A stretch of DNA of 64,000 nt, taken from Pseudomonadota bacterium. Its GTDB lineage: Bacteria; Pseudomonadota; Gammaproteobacteria; Burkholderiales; Burkholderiaceae_B. Position 1 is the stretch's first letter. Every line of letters starts with the position of its first letter. The DNA lies in the NCBI GenBank assembly GCA_023440825.1, contig JAEXRL010000006.1:39577-103576 (forward strand), written 5' to 3'. Below the pieces are notes generated by a model. It was not told the origin of the DNA, did no database searches, and was given only the letters and a program-made list of their open reading frames with translations. Made by a program: the position numbers and the translations under genes. This document shows, piece by piece, positions 40,543 to 48,843 of this stretch.

Positions 40543-40617
40543 GCGCCCGTAGTTCAATGGATAGAATTAGAGTTTCCGAAGCTCTCGATACAGGTTCGAT
40601 TCCTGTCGGGCGCGCCA
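40543..40617 (+). tRNA. tRNA-Arg (CCG)
   Basis: A 75-nt tRNA with encoded CCA. Acceptor GCGCCCG pairs with CGGGCGC; the anticodon loop TTCCGAA gives CCG, reading CGG; T-arm ACAGG-TTCGATT-CCTGT. The variable region is short. Followed by a hairpin and T run. Confidence 0.95.
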
Positions 40618-40653
40618 TAGTGCCCTAGAATTCAGCATGGCAGTCATTAAAAA

Positions 40654-40687
40654 TACCCGCAAAAATTACTAGTTGCAGGTTTTTTTG
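40654..40687 (+). terminator. Terminator after tRNA-Arg
   Basis: ACCCGCAA pairs with TTGCAGGT (one mismatch) and is followed by seven or more Ts, 37 bases past the tRNA end. It may also serve the convergent hydratase gene. Confidence 0.65.
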
Positions 40688-40708
40688 TGTGTCTGTGTAG
40701 GCTACAGG

Positions 40709-41494
40709 CTAGTTAAAAAATACATTCACCGATCCTAGTCCTTGTATCTGTACAGCGTAATGTGTTTGTGGGCAAACTGTGACCATAGGGCCTAAGGCTC
40801 CGGTTAGTACGATGTCACCGGCCTGCAAGGGGCGTCCGTAACGTACCATGGTGTCAGCTAACCAGAGGGCGGCATTCAAGGGATTGCCCAAGCAGGCACG
40901 GCCTGAGCCCTGAGATAGAGTTTGCTCGTTAGCTGTTAACTGCATCGCGCATAGGCTAAGATCCACGTCGCTCAGGTTTACCGGTCTGCCGCCTAACACA
41001 AAGCGGGCTGCAGAAGCGTTGTCGGCCACGGTGTCCACAAAACCTATATCCCAGTTATGAATACGACTATCGACAATTTCAATGGCGGGTAAGCAGTATT
41101 CCGTCGCACGTAGTAGATCGGCGTATGTGTGTTGTTCATGATTTAAGTCCCTACCCAGTATCAAAGCGATTTCTGCTTCTACCTTGGGCTGAATCAAGGA
41201 ATCAAAAGCGATACTCGCTCCATCACCTACACTCATATTGGCGAATAGCATGCCAAAATCGGGTTGATCAACGCCTAGCTGTTGTTGCACTTGAACTGAG
41301 GTGAGGCCGATTTTTCGTCCTACTAAACGCTCTCCCTGGGCGAGTCGATGCTGGGTATTGAGCTCTTGAATAGCATAAGCCTGATCAGTTGTGCTGTCGC
41401 TAAGGCGTGTGCGTAAAGGGGGGATGGTTTGCTTATGATGTTCGGCTTCGCGTAGTAACAGGGCGGCTTGTTCTATGCTTAATGTAGTGCTCAT
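40709..41494 (-). CDS. 2-oxopent-4-enoate hydratase family protein
   Basis: A 261-residue protein of the fumarylacetoacetase-like hydratase/decarboxylase family (MhpD/HpaH/DmpE/TesE type), which hydrate 2-hydroxypenta-2,4-dienoate or related intermediates of aromatic meta-cleavage. Seen: GRKIGLTSVQVQQQLGVDQP, metal-binding PKVEAEIALILGRD, and EIVDSRIHNW. It stands alone: no other meta-cleavage genes are beside it, so the substrate is uncertain. Terminates against tRNA-Arg. Confidence 0.88.
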   Translation of the reverse strand: MSTTLSIEQAALLLREAEHHKQTIPPLRTRLSDSTTDQAYAIQELNTQHRLAQGERLVGRKIGLTSVQVQQQLGVDQPDFGMLFANMSVGDGASIAFDSLIQPKVEAEIALILGRDLNHEQHTYADLLRATEYCLPAIEIVDSRIHNWDIGFVDTVADNASAARFVLGGRPVNLSDVDLSLCAMQLTANEQTLSQGSGRACLGNPLNAALWLADTMVRYGRPLQAGDIVLTGALGPMVTVCPQTHYAVQIQGLGSVNVFFN

Positions 41495-41670
41495 GATGGG
41501 TTCCTATTCTAGCTGCGCCGGCCTAGCTCAAACCACCGGCGCAGCATGACTATACAAGCTAAGCACGCACAGGCGGCTTCACTGCGACGATGCTCAGTGT
41601 ATAGGGAGAATGAATAGAATTAAAAAGTAATAGGCTCAGGGTGCACAATCTGACTGGGCCTTGTATGGGA

Positions 41671-41708
41671 GTGTTCCTACTGCCTAGTAAGCTAGGCAGT
41701 AGGAACAC
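41671..41708. terminator. Perfect 17-bp inverted repeat past the methyltransferase gene
   Basis: Arms 41671-41687 and 41692-41708 with a TAAG loop, abutting the methyltransferase stop. Very stable but without a T run on the minus strand. Probably the end structure of the znuD-methyltransferase transcript. Confidence 0.55.
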
Positions 41709-42485
41709 TTATATTGGCTCGGCGGCAATAACGTAATCATAGCCGTGGCGTAATCCACCCAGTGTGTCATGTAATGCCAGGGCGCGGCGACGTACCGCAG
41801 CGATATGTTCGGTCATGCTAGTAGCCAAGAGCCTGTCCGCAAAGTATTGGGTGCGTTGCACACACATGTCCAACTGGCTGTGAATGAAGCGTTCGCTATA
41901 GCGTATGGCAAAGCGCTGAGTGTCCACACAGCGAAAACCTGCCTGACGCAAGTGCCGTAGTACCCAGTCTTGAGGATACTCCCGATAGGGGCGCTGACCC
42001 GCAAGCAGCAGGCAGGCATCTCGTAAGCGCCCAATCTCTACGATCATGGCTCCTGCCGGGTCTTGGCTGGAGTATGGCACATAGGGTTCTAGCCCAATGA
42101 TGTAGAGGCGCTTCGCCACTAAAGGGCGCAATCGCGAAAAGAGCTGATCTTGTGTGTAGGGAGCAAAGCCATCGATGGCTCCTAATAAATAGTCGGCTAG
42201 GACGGTGTCGTAGCGCTCTCCCGCCAAAAGTTCCGGGTCGCTCCAATTGCCCACTATAAGTTGGTCCTGTGGGCGTTGTTCAGTCCCCAGTTCTCTAGAA
42301 ACTTGGTCTGCCATACTCTGGGCTCCGGTAATAGCAGTCCAGCGTTCGGTTTCCAGGCTAAGCAACCAACTCATCGAGTTGCGGCCTGTGCCTGCATCCA
42401 AAAAGCTTCCCCAGGGACGATCTGCCTGCATGTCGGCAATAAGCTGGAATAAACGGCTGCCTGTATGGATTTTACCTTGTGTCAA
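41709..42485 (-). CDS. Class I SAM-dependent methyltransferase coupled to znuD
   Basis: A 258-residue methyltransferase-like protein. The GSFLDAGTGRNSMSWLLSL segment (about 27-45) is a motif I SAM site, and TVLADYLLGAIDGF is the motif IV area. Substrate unknown. It starts with TTG at 42485, overlapping the receptor stop by four bases (TTGA), so its translation depends on the receptor gene. No closely related named enzyme is recognised. Confidence 0.8.
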   Translation of the reverse strand: MTQGKIHTGSRLFQLIADMQADRPWGSFLDAGTGRNSMSWLLSLETERWTAITGAQSMADQVSRELGTEQRPQDQLIVGNWSDPELLAGERYDTVLADYLLGAIDGFAPYTQDQLFSRLRPLVAKRLYIIGLEPYVPYSSQDPAGAMIVEIGRLRDACLLLAGQRPYREYPQDWVLRHLRQAGFRCVDTQRFAIRYSERFIHSQLDMCVQRTQYFADRLLATSMTEHIAAVRRRALALHDTLGGLRHGYDYVIAAEPI

Positions 42486-44542
42486 AACTCTATCCTTATT
42501 CCTGCGCTCAGATTTCGGCCCTGTAAGGGAGCCTGGCGCGCGATGAAAGAGGTGTGGTTATAGGCGAGTTTGTTCAGTACATTGCTCGCTTGCAGATAAG
42601 CTGTGTAATCTGTTTTTGCCAAGCGCCCACTATAACTGATGCCTAGATTCAGCAGACCAAATGAGGCTGAGTTTTGTTCGAACTGTGCTGATCGACGCTG
42701 GGCGAGAGAGAGTGTATAGGCCATATAAGCTGCCCAGCTTTGCCATTGAACGTCGCCCCGTACCCCTATTCGAGCGGCGGGCATACGAGGTAGATTGCGC
42801 TCAGGCTTACGTAGTTTTCCTCGTACAAGATCGCCGTACACGCTCAGCGTCAGGGCTTGAGCAACAGGGTAAGATATCTTGCCTTCTAGTCCCCACAGTT
42901 GGGCATCGTCTTGACTATATCGAATCAGACGAAAGTCTTCATGTTGATCCAGTGTCTGTGCATAGATGTAATCATGGCTACGATTGTAAAAAGCACGCAG
43001 GTCCAGACGTAGATCGCCACTGTGCTTGCGTAGCCCTACATCGATATTTTGACTGGTTTCCCTCCTCAGGTCTGGATTGCCTTGTTCATAGCTGAGGGTG
43101 GCAAAGTGTGGTCCTTTGGCATAAAGCTCTTGTGCAGTAGGTAGGCGCTGTGAGCGTGAAAACGAGAGATTTGCAGAGTAAGCGGGGGCAAAGTTCCAGA
43201 TCGCACCGAGCGACAATGAGGTGGCGTTGTCTTGGCGAGATCGTAATGTTTGACTATCAGGCTTAACGGTTTGCCACTCGTGGCGAGCCCCCAGCTCAAA
43301 GCGCCAGTCTTGCCATTGCAGGTGCTCAAGTAAGAATAGGCCGTGATTGCGTGTCCGCGTTTTGGGGATGAAATTTTCGGTGCCGCCTTTAGACTCAAAG
43401 TCAGATAGTGACGTTTGTAAGCCTACTACGCCATTGAAAGCTCCTATAGCCTGATGCTCTAGCTCCAGACGCGCATCGTAGCCTCGGTTATTGAATCGGG
43501 TACCGTCTTCATCCCCGTCTTTTTCTATATGTGTGTAATCGGTGTAGCCACCTCGCAGGCGTGCTCGGGTAAAGCCAGGAAGCGGGTCGCGTAGCTCTCC
43601 TCGTAGATCAAGGCGCTGGTTGCGTAGATGCGCCGTAGCGGAGTGCTCATGTTCGTGTTCGTGCTCGTGTCCATGACTATGGTCATGTCCATGGTCGTGC
43701 CCATGGCTATGCTCATGACTGCCGCAATGCAAGATGGTTCCGTGGTTATGGGTGTGGCAGTCCTCGCCCTCATGAGTATGGCCAGGCAGACCATATACAT
43801 CTTCCCGATAGGAGTAGGCACCGCCTAAATAGCCACGCTCTCCTATCACCGAAAGGCCGACACTGACGTTGTCACTACGAGCATGAGAATCCTTGACCTT
43901 ATTGTCTTGCCAATGTGGGACACGGTAGTTACCACTTTTGTGTGTTGAGCCTTCCAGATGTACTGCGATATTTTCTTCGCCTGTCGTCAGTTCAACGGCT
44001 CCTGCACGACCACGGTCTACGCTAGAGCCTTTAACTTGTAGCGATCCTTCTACGCCATTGTCTGGAACGCGCGTGGGTATTTTTCGGTCGATGACATTGA
44101 CCACGCCTCCTATGGCGCTGCCCCCATAAAGTAGCGCAGCCGGACCGCGTAATACCTCGATGCGTTCAGCCAGCCATGTGTCAATGGTGATAGCGTGGTC
44201 GGGTGATATGCTAGAGGCGTCCATAATTTCTGAACCGTCGCTGAGTACTTTGACACGTGGTGCAGTTTGGCCGCGGATTACTGGCCGACTTGCCCCTGCG
44301 CCAAAGGTATCCGAGTGAATGCCCGGTTCGTGCTTCAGCGTTTCACCCAAGGTGGCTGCGCGGCTAAGGTCTAATCGCGGCCCTTGTATAAGGCTCAGCG
44401 GAGAAGCCAGTTGTTGCGCCTGTAAGTTCAGTGGTGAAACTGATATGCGTAAGGTCTCAAGTTCTGTGATGACACCAGCGTATGAGGGTGAGACTAAAGC
44501 TAGGCTTAGTGCCCACGCTAAAGGAGTAGGGGAGTGCGACAT
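42482..44542 (-). CDS. znuD: TonB-dependent outer-membrane receptor, ZnuD-like
   Basis: A 686-residue TonB-dependent receptor. Signal peptide to about residue 22 (WALSLALVSPSYA), plug domain (GETLKHEPGIHSDTFGAGAS, IEVLRGPAALLYGGSAIGGV), beta barrel ending in aromatic Phe. An extracellular loop near residues 275-310 is packed with His, Asp and Glu (repeated HSHGHDHG), plus CH pairs (EDCHTHNH, LHCGSHEH), a feature of the zinc receptor ZnuD. Likely role: zinc uptake across the outer membrane. ATG 44542 gives the proper signal peptide. A Zur-like sequence lies about 30-50 bases upstream. Confidence 0.9.
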   Translation of the reverse strand: MSHSPTPLAWALSLALVSPSYAGVITELETLRISVSPLNLQAQQLASPLSLIQGPRLDLSRAATLGETLKHEPGIHSDTFGAGASRPVIRGQTAPRVKVLSDGSEIMDASSISPDHAITIDTWLAERIEVLRGPAALLYGGSAIGGVVNVIDRKIPTRVPDNGVEGSLQVKGSSVDRGRAGAVELTTGEENIAVHLEGSTHKSGNYRVPHWQDNKVKDSHARSDNVSVGLSVIGERGYLGGAYSYREDVYGLPGHTHEGEDCHTHNHGTILHCGSHEHSHGHDHGHDHSHGHEHEHEHEHSATAHLRNQRLDLRGELRDPLPGFTRARLRGGYTDYTHIEKDGDEDGTRFNNRGYDARLELEHQAIGAFNGVVGLQTSLSDFESKGGTENFIPKTRTRNHGLFLLEHLQWQDWRFELGARHEWQTVKPDSQTLRSRQDNATSLSLGAIWNFAPAYSANLSFSRSQRLPTAQELYAKGPHFATLSYEQGNPDLRRETSQNIDVGLRKHSGDLRLDLRAFYNRSHDYIYAQTLDQHEDFRLIRYSQDDAQLWGLEGKISYPVAQALTLSVYGDLVRGKLRKPERNLPRMPAARIGVRGDVQWQSWAAYMAYTLSLAQRRSAQFEQNSASFGLLNLGISYSGRLAKTDYTAYLQASNVLNKLAYNHTSFIARQAPLQGRNLSAGIRIEF

Positions 44543-44572
44543 GGTTAAAGACAAAGCAGATTGATAAAATGC

Positions 44573-44591
44573 TATGTTATATCATTGCATA
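44573..44591 (-). promoter_or_regulatory. Possible Zur box upstream of znuD
   Basis: TATGTTATATCATTGCATA shares the TATGTTAT half with the perfect palindrome ahead of zur/znuC (62862-62875), but its second half is degenerate. Confidence 0.4.
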
Positions 44592-44640
44592 ATTGTTGTG
44601 GCATAAACCCCGTTAAATTGATAGGGAAATGAGGCGATAA

Positions 44641-44665
44641 AAAAGACCACACTAGGTGGTCTTTT
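44641..44665 (-). terminator. Terminator of gshA
   Basis: AAAAGACCAC (44641-44650) and GTGGTCTTTT (44656-44665) form a perfect 10-bp stem, 6 bases past the gshA stop, followed on the minus strand by more Ts. Confidence 0.88.
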
Positions 44666-44670
44666 AGGAT

Positions 44671-46254
44671 TTAGTCGCGCAAGGTGAGGGGCGGAGTTAA
44701 GTTACGCTCATAGCGTGCTAGGTATTCCGCGAAGCTCTCTTCGGTACAGGCCTCTAGTTTTTGCTGCGCTAGTATTGAGGACTGAGCGGCCTCTTCATAG
44801 TGTTTGAGACGGCTGGGGTTAAGCGACGTAGACAAGAGTTGCTGCTGATGTGCCTGGCTGCTGCGCAAGCTATGAGCGTGCAGACTTTCTTGCTGTTCTA
44901 GTAGCGCTTGCTCAAGACGAGCGGACGGCGTTTGGCTGATATCAGCCAGCTTTATATATTGAGCTGCTAAGGCATCTTGATGCGCGGTGCCCCCTAAGGC
45001 GTCGTCCAAAAGCTGTGCGTAACTTTGCATGCCATCTAGGATGTCTTGTCCCCACTGTTGGAGTGTGACGGTTTCCTTATGCTGATTACAAAGCGTTAGG
45101 CCAGGCTTGCGTCCTTCTTTGACCACACTGGCGAAGTTGTTTTTACTGTCTTGGCAAAAGCCCCCGTCGGGAAAGAAGGGGCTGTCCTCAATGGTGCAGT
45201 ACAGTAAAAAAGTGTCTAGGAAATGACAGGTCTGTGCCGAAATCCCCAATGGATGTGTGGGGTCTATGTCCATACAACGAACTTCAATGTACTCGACGCC
45301 ACGCTCGGCCAGAGCCGTAGCGGGGCGTTCGCAACGCCCAGTGGTACGTTTGGGGCGGATGCTGGAATAGTATTCGTTTTCGATCTGCAAAATATGCGTA
45401 TTAAGCTGTATCCACTCACCGTCTCGATGTGTTCCTATGGCCTCATAAGCGGGCCAAGGGGTCACGGCAGCGTGATACATGCGCAGTACAAAGGTGTCCA
45501 GATCGTTATAGCAAAGTTGTAGTTCTGCCTGGGCTTCCTTGTTTTGATAGCCTAGATCGCTCATACGTAAGCTGGTTGCAAATGGCAACGCTAAGGTATC
45601 GGGTGTGATTTCCTTTAATTCGCTGGGTTTACCTTGCAGGAAGTTTTTGGAGATCGCTGGCGATGCGCCAAACAGGTACATAAGTAGCCAGGAATAGCGG
45701 GTGAAGTTGCGTATCAGTGATAAGTAGCCCTGAGATCGCTGATCTTGCAAGTCTTTACCTGGCTGTTCAAGTACGTCCCAGATGGCGTCTGGCAAGGAAA
45801 AGTTGTAATGCACACCGGCAATGCATTGCATGGTTTTTCCGTAACGCTCGGCTAAACCACGACGATACACATGTTTGAGCAAACCGGAGTTCGAGGTGCC
45901 GTACCAGCCAATCGCGATCTCTTGCTCGGGCGGGAGCAGGGCAGGCATAGACTGGTTCCAAAGCAGTTCGCCCGAGAGCTTGGTGGCGACAAACGTGTGC
46001 AGCTCTTGCAACTCACTGAGCAGATTGTCCACGCTATTGTGTGGGCTGGTAATGAGCTCCATCAGTGCTTCAGCGTAATCGGTAGTGACGTGACTATTAC
46101 TAAGAGCAGATCCCAAAGCGCTAGGGTGCGGAGTTTGAGCGAGATGCCCTTGTTCGTCTACGCGTAGCCCTTCCTTTTCAATACCGCGCAAAATCGCACG
46201 AAGCAGTTGTGGATGGGCGCGTAATGCAGCGAGACGTTGTTGGCGAGTAGTCAT
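44671..46254 (-). CDS. gshA: Glutamate-cysteine ligase
   Basis: A 527-residue ATP-dependent enzyme of the E. coli type (class 1) that joins glutamate and cysteine, the first and limiting step of glutathione synthesis. Seen: GIEKEGLRVDEQGHLAQTPHP at the start, IAGVHYNFSLP, RNFTRYSWLLMYLFGASPA, and GVEYIEVRCMDIDP. Length is near the 518 residues of E. coli. Monocistronic with its own terminator. Confidence 0.96.
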   Translation of the reverse strand: MTTRQQRLAALRAHPQLLRAILRGIEKEGLRVDEQGHLAQTPHPSALGSALSNSHVTTDYAEALMELITSPHNSVDNLLSELQELHTFVATKLSGELLWNQSMPALLPPEQEIAIGWYGTSNSGLLKHVYRRGLAERYGKTMQCIAGVHYNFSLPDAIWDVLEQPGKDLQDQRSQGYLSLIRNFTRYSWLLMYLFGASPAISKNFLQGKPSELKEITPDTLALPFATSLRMSDLGYQNKEAQAELQLCYNDLDTFVLRMYHAAVTPWPAYEAIGTHRDGEWIQLNTHILQIENEYYSSIRPKRTTGRCERPATALAERGVEYIEVRCMDIDPTHPLGISAQTCHFLDTFLLYCTIEDSPFFPDGGFCQDSKNNFASVVKEGRKPGLTLCNQHKETVTLQQWGQDILDGMQSYAQLLDDALGGTAHQDALAAQYIKLADISQTPSARLEQALLEQQESLHAHSLRSSQAHQQQLLSTSLNPSRLKHYEEAAQSSILAQQKLEACTEESFAEYLARYERNLTPPLTLRD

Positions 46255-46472
46255 CTACTGAATTCCAGTAAAAATCTAAGCAAGAAAGCAGGTGGTTTGA
46301 CTAGGTATACCCGATAGTGAGTATGTATGACTAGTCATAAAGGCAGGCTGAGTTTGCACGAGGCTAACAGTTAAGAGCGCAAGTATAAAGCCGACGAGCT
46401 CCAGAAGTAGATAAAACCGGCTAAAAAAACAGTTTATGGAACTGGCTGGGTAAGCAAAGCAGTGATTTTTGA
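46255..46472. other. Non-coding gap between gshA and the LuxR-type gene
   Basis: 218 bases. Nothing beyond likely promoter DNA for gshA is recognised. Confidence 0.4.
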
Positions 46473-46718
46473 TTAGGTTTTGCACATGACACGGCGAACA
46501 GACATTGAGATATTGGGATCGCCGCTGATGCGTCCATCAATTAAAGCACGCGCGATAGCGGCTTGCCGGTTAGATACGCCTAGCTTGCTACTGGCATTCT
46601 GAATATGAAAATTGACTGTGCGTTCGGTAATGCCGAGTATGACACCGATTTCCCAACTCGTTTTTCCTTGTGCAACCCAGTTTAAACACAGCTCTTCGCG
46701 TGGTGTTAAGTGCGACAT
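46473..46718 (-). CDS. LuxR-type DNA-binding domain protein (domain alone)
   Basis: An 81-residue protein that is almost only a LuxR/GerE helix-turn-helix: LTPREELCLNWVAQGKTSWE, then IGVILGITERTVNFHIQNA and SSKLGVSNRQAAIARAL. This matches the C-terminal DNA-binding half of acyl-homoserine-lactone-sensing LuxR regulators. The roughly 160-residue ligand-binding half is absent, and no trace of it lies upstream, where the metX control region begins. It may be a truncated remnant or a stand-alone regulator. AAGG lies 11 bases ahead of the ATG. No luxI-type synthase gene is in the window. Confidence 0.75.
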   Translation of the reverse strand: MSHLTPREELCLNWVAQGKTSWEIGVILGITERTVNFHIQNASSKLGVSNRQAAIARALIDGRISGDPNISMSVRRVMCKT

Positions 46719-46918
46719 TGTTTACAGCCCTTGGTGATATTCAATAAATAAAGCGGTGATTAGCGGTATTGTGCCTGTGTGTCAAATGAAACCAAATGAT
46801 ACATATCAAGTATGGTCGGAATAAGTCTCTAGCAGGCAGGATATTTTTGTCCTGCTTATAGACGGCATCCAGCATGAGCATGGATTAGCGACCGGGAGAG
46901 TGATAAACTGAAGGGGTT

Positions 46919-46975
46919 TGGCGCCGATTTGCCTGATCCGCTTGCGGGCGCTCCATAAATCCAGCTAAAGAGGTC
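46919..46975 (+). promoter_or_regulatory. SAM-II riboswitch controlling metX
   Basis: The leader just before metX follows the SAM-II consensus. P1 is formed by GGCGCC (46920-46925) with GGCGCT (46947-46952), P1 is followed directly by GATTT (46926-46930), and TTGC lies in the second half (46942-46945). ATAAAT (46955-46960) and AGCTAAAG (46963-46970) then lead into AGG (46971-46973), the ribosome-binding site. Pyrimidines of the loop (46932-46939) can pair with that AGG as a pseudoknot. SAM binding would hide the site and shut off metX translation. The order and spacing of conserved blocks are all as expected. Confidence 0.88.
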
Positions 46976-46978
46976 CTT

Positions 46979-48217
46979 ATGGTCACTTCTTCTTCTGAGA
47001 CCCAGAGTGGGTCTACTTTATCGACTCCCGAGATTCCAGCAGGTTCTGTTGGCTATGTGCGTCCTGAGTCTATCTTCTTTGATGAGCCACTGTATTTAAG
47101 TAGCGGACAAATACTGCCCGGTTATACCTTGGCGATTGAAACGTATGGTCAGCTTAATGCGGATGCCTCGAATGCCGTGCTTGTTTGTCATGCTTTGAAC
47201 GCTTCCCATCACGTAGCAGGTATGTACGAAGGTGAAGCCAAGAGTACTGGCTGGTGGGACAATATGGTGGGTCCTGGCAAGGCAGTGGACACAGATCGTT
47301 TTTTTGTCATAGGCGTAAATAATATTGGCTCGTGCTTTGGTTCTACCGGACCGGCCAGCTTGAACCCGGCGACAGGCAAACCGTGGGGGGCTGATTTCCC
47401 CGTGCTCACCGTTGAGGACTGGGTGAAAGCACAGGCGCGTTTGGCTGATTACTTGGGTATAGATAAATTTGCAGCCGTTATGGGCGGCTCCTTAGGTGGA
47501 ATGCAGGCGCTGAGTTGGGCCATTAGTTGCCCCGAGCGCGTTGAAAATTGCGTTGTAATTGCCAGCACACCGCGTTTGAGTGCACAAAATATTGCGTTTA
47601 ATGAAGTGGCGCGTAGTGCAATTTTGTCCGATCCCCAGTTTTATGGCGGTAACTATTACGAGCATGGTGTAGTGCCTAAAGCTGGCTTGGCGGTAGCGCG
47701 TATGGTGGGGCATATTACCTATCTGTCCGACACCGTCATGGCTGAAAAATTTGGCCGCACACAGCGTGCACCAGCCAAGGGAGGGGGCTATCATTATGGT
47801 TACGGCGTAGAGTTTGAGGTGGAGTCGTATCTGCGCTATCAGGGGGAAAAATTCTCGCGTTACTTTGATGCGAATACCTACTTGATTATTACCCGTGCCC
47901 TGGATTATTTTGATCCGGCCAGAGACCATCAGGGCAGTTTGAGTAAAGCCCTAGAAGCGGTTACCGCGAACTTCCTGGTCGTGTCTTTCACGACCGATTG
48001 GCGCTTCTCACCCGAACGTTCACGTGAAATTGTGCAGGCTCTGCTTAAAAACAAGCATAGAGTCAGTTATGCTGAGATTGATGCACCCCATGGGCATGAT
48101 GCCTTTTTATTGGAAGATGCGCGATACCATGCGGTGGTCCAAGGCTATTACGATCAAATCGCCAGCAGCCTGAATTTAGGTGAGCGTCAAAGCACAACAG
48201 GAGTCTTGGCAGCATGA
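46979..48217 (+). CDS. metX: Homoserine O-acetyl/succinyltransferase MetX
   Basis: A 412-residue alpha/beta-hydrolase-fold enzyme that acylates homoserine, the first committed step of methionine synthesis. Seen: [20 protein letters not shown], nucleophile serine in [10 protein letters not shown] (about residue 169), catalytic Asp in [11 protein letters not shown] and His in PHGHDAFL. Whether it uses acetyl- or succinyl-CoA cannot be read safely. It overlaps metW by four bases. Expression is controlled by the SAM-II element directly ahead. Confidence 0.95.
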   Translation: MVTSSSETQSGSTLSTPEIPAGSVGYVRPESIFFDEPLYLSSGQILPGYTLAIETYGQLNADASNAVLVCHALNASHHVAGMYEGEAKSTGWWDNMVGPGKAVDTDRFFVIGVNNIGSCFGSTGPASLNPATGKPWGADFPVLTVEDWVKAQARLADYLGIDKFAAVMGGSLGGMQALSWAISCPERVENCVVIASTPRLSAQNIAFNEVARSAILSDPQFYGGNYYEHGVVPKAGLAVARMVGHITYLSDTVMAEKFGRTQRAPAKGGGYHYGYGVEFEVESYLRYQGEKFSRYFDANTYLIITRALDYFDPARDHQGSLSKALEAVTANFLVVSFTTDWRFSPERSREIVQALLKNKHRVSYAEIDAPHGHDAFLLEDARYHAVVQGYYDQIASSLNLGERQSTTGVLAA

Positions 48218-48834
48218 GCGCAATACAAAAGCCGGGCAATCTTAGACAAGATTTACAGCGTATAGCGAACTGGATTGAGCCAGGCTCGCGGGTACTGGAC
48301 TTAGGTTGCAGCGATGGCGAGTTACTGGCTTATTTACGCGATCACAAACAGACCAGGGGTACAGGAGTAGAGCTGGATGACTATTCGGTTATCGCCAGTG
48401 TACGGCGTGGCGTACCGGTTATTCAGCAGAACCTGGAAGAGGGTTTGGCTTTGTTTGCAGACCAGCATTTTGATACTGTAGTGCTATCTAAAACCTTGCA
48501 GTCCATGGTGCATACCGAGCATATACTTCGTGAAATGGCTAGGGTGGCGCATTATGGTATTGTGTCGTTTCCCAATTTTGGTTATTGGCCGCATGGCTGG
48601 ACTATTTTGCGGGGACGTATGCCGGTTACCGGAGAAATGCCTTACCAATGGTATGACACACCGAATATTCATCTTTGTACTTTGAAAGATTTTCAAAGCT
48701 TGGCTGACTCCTTAGGCCTACGTATCACACATAGGGCCGCTTTTAACGACAAAACCGAGGTTAAGTTTTTACCTGGCTGGCGCAGTACGCTGGCAGTTTA
48801 CCGCTTTGAATCTCCCCACTTCAAGACAGGCTAA
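48214..48834 (+). CDS. metW: Methionine biosynthesis protein MetW
   Basis: A 206-residue methyltransferase-fold protein: [19 protein letters not shown] (SAM-type motif I), [14 protein letters not shown], and [17 protein letters not shown]. In proteobacteria MetW is always paired with MetX and is thought to activate it. ATGA overlap with metX shows translational coupling. Confidence 0.95.
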   Translation: MSAIQKPGNLRQDLQRIANWIEPGSRVLDLGCSDGELLAYLRDHKQTRGTGVELDDYSVIASVRRGVPVIQQNLEEGLALFADQHFDTVVLSKTLQSMVHTEHILREMARVAHYGIVSFPNFGYWPHGWTILRGRMPVTGEMPYQWYDTPNIHLCTLKDFQSLADSLGLRITHRAAFNDKTEVKFLPGWRSTLAVYRFESPHFKTG

Positions 48835-48843
48835 GGCTACACA

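Noticed and set aside
43628..43828. Met/Val-rich plus-strand frame inside znuD
   Set aside because: It is the antisense of the His/Asp/Glu-rich codons of the receptor loop, not a gene.
46276..46485. 69-codon frame overlapping the LuxR-type gene end
   Set aside because: Hydrophobic but without ribosome-binding site, and overlaps a better supported gene in another frame.
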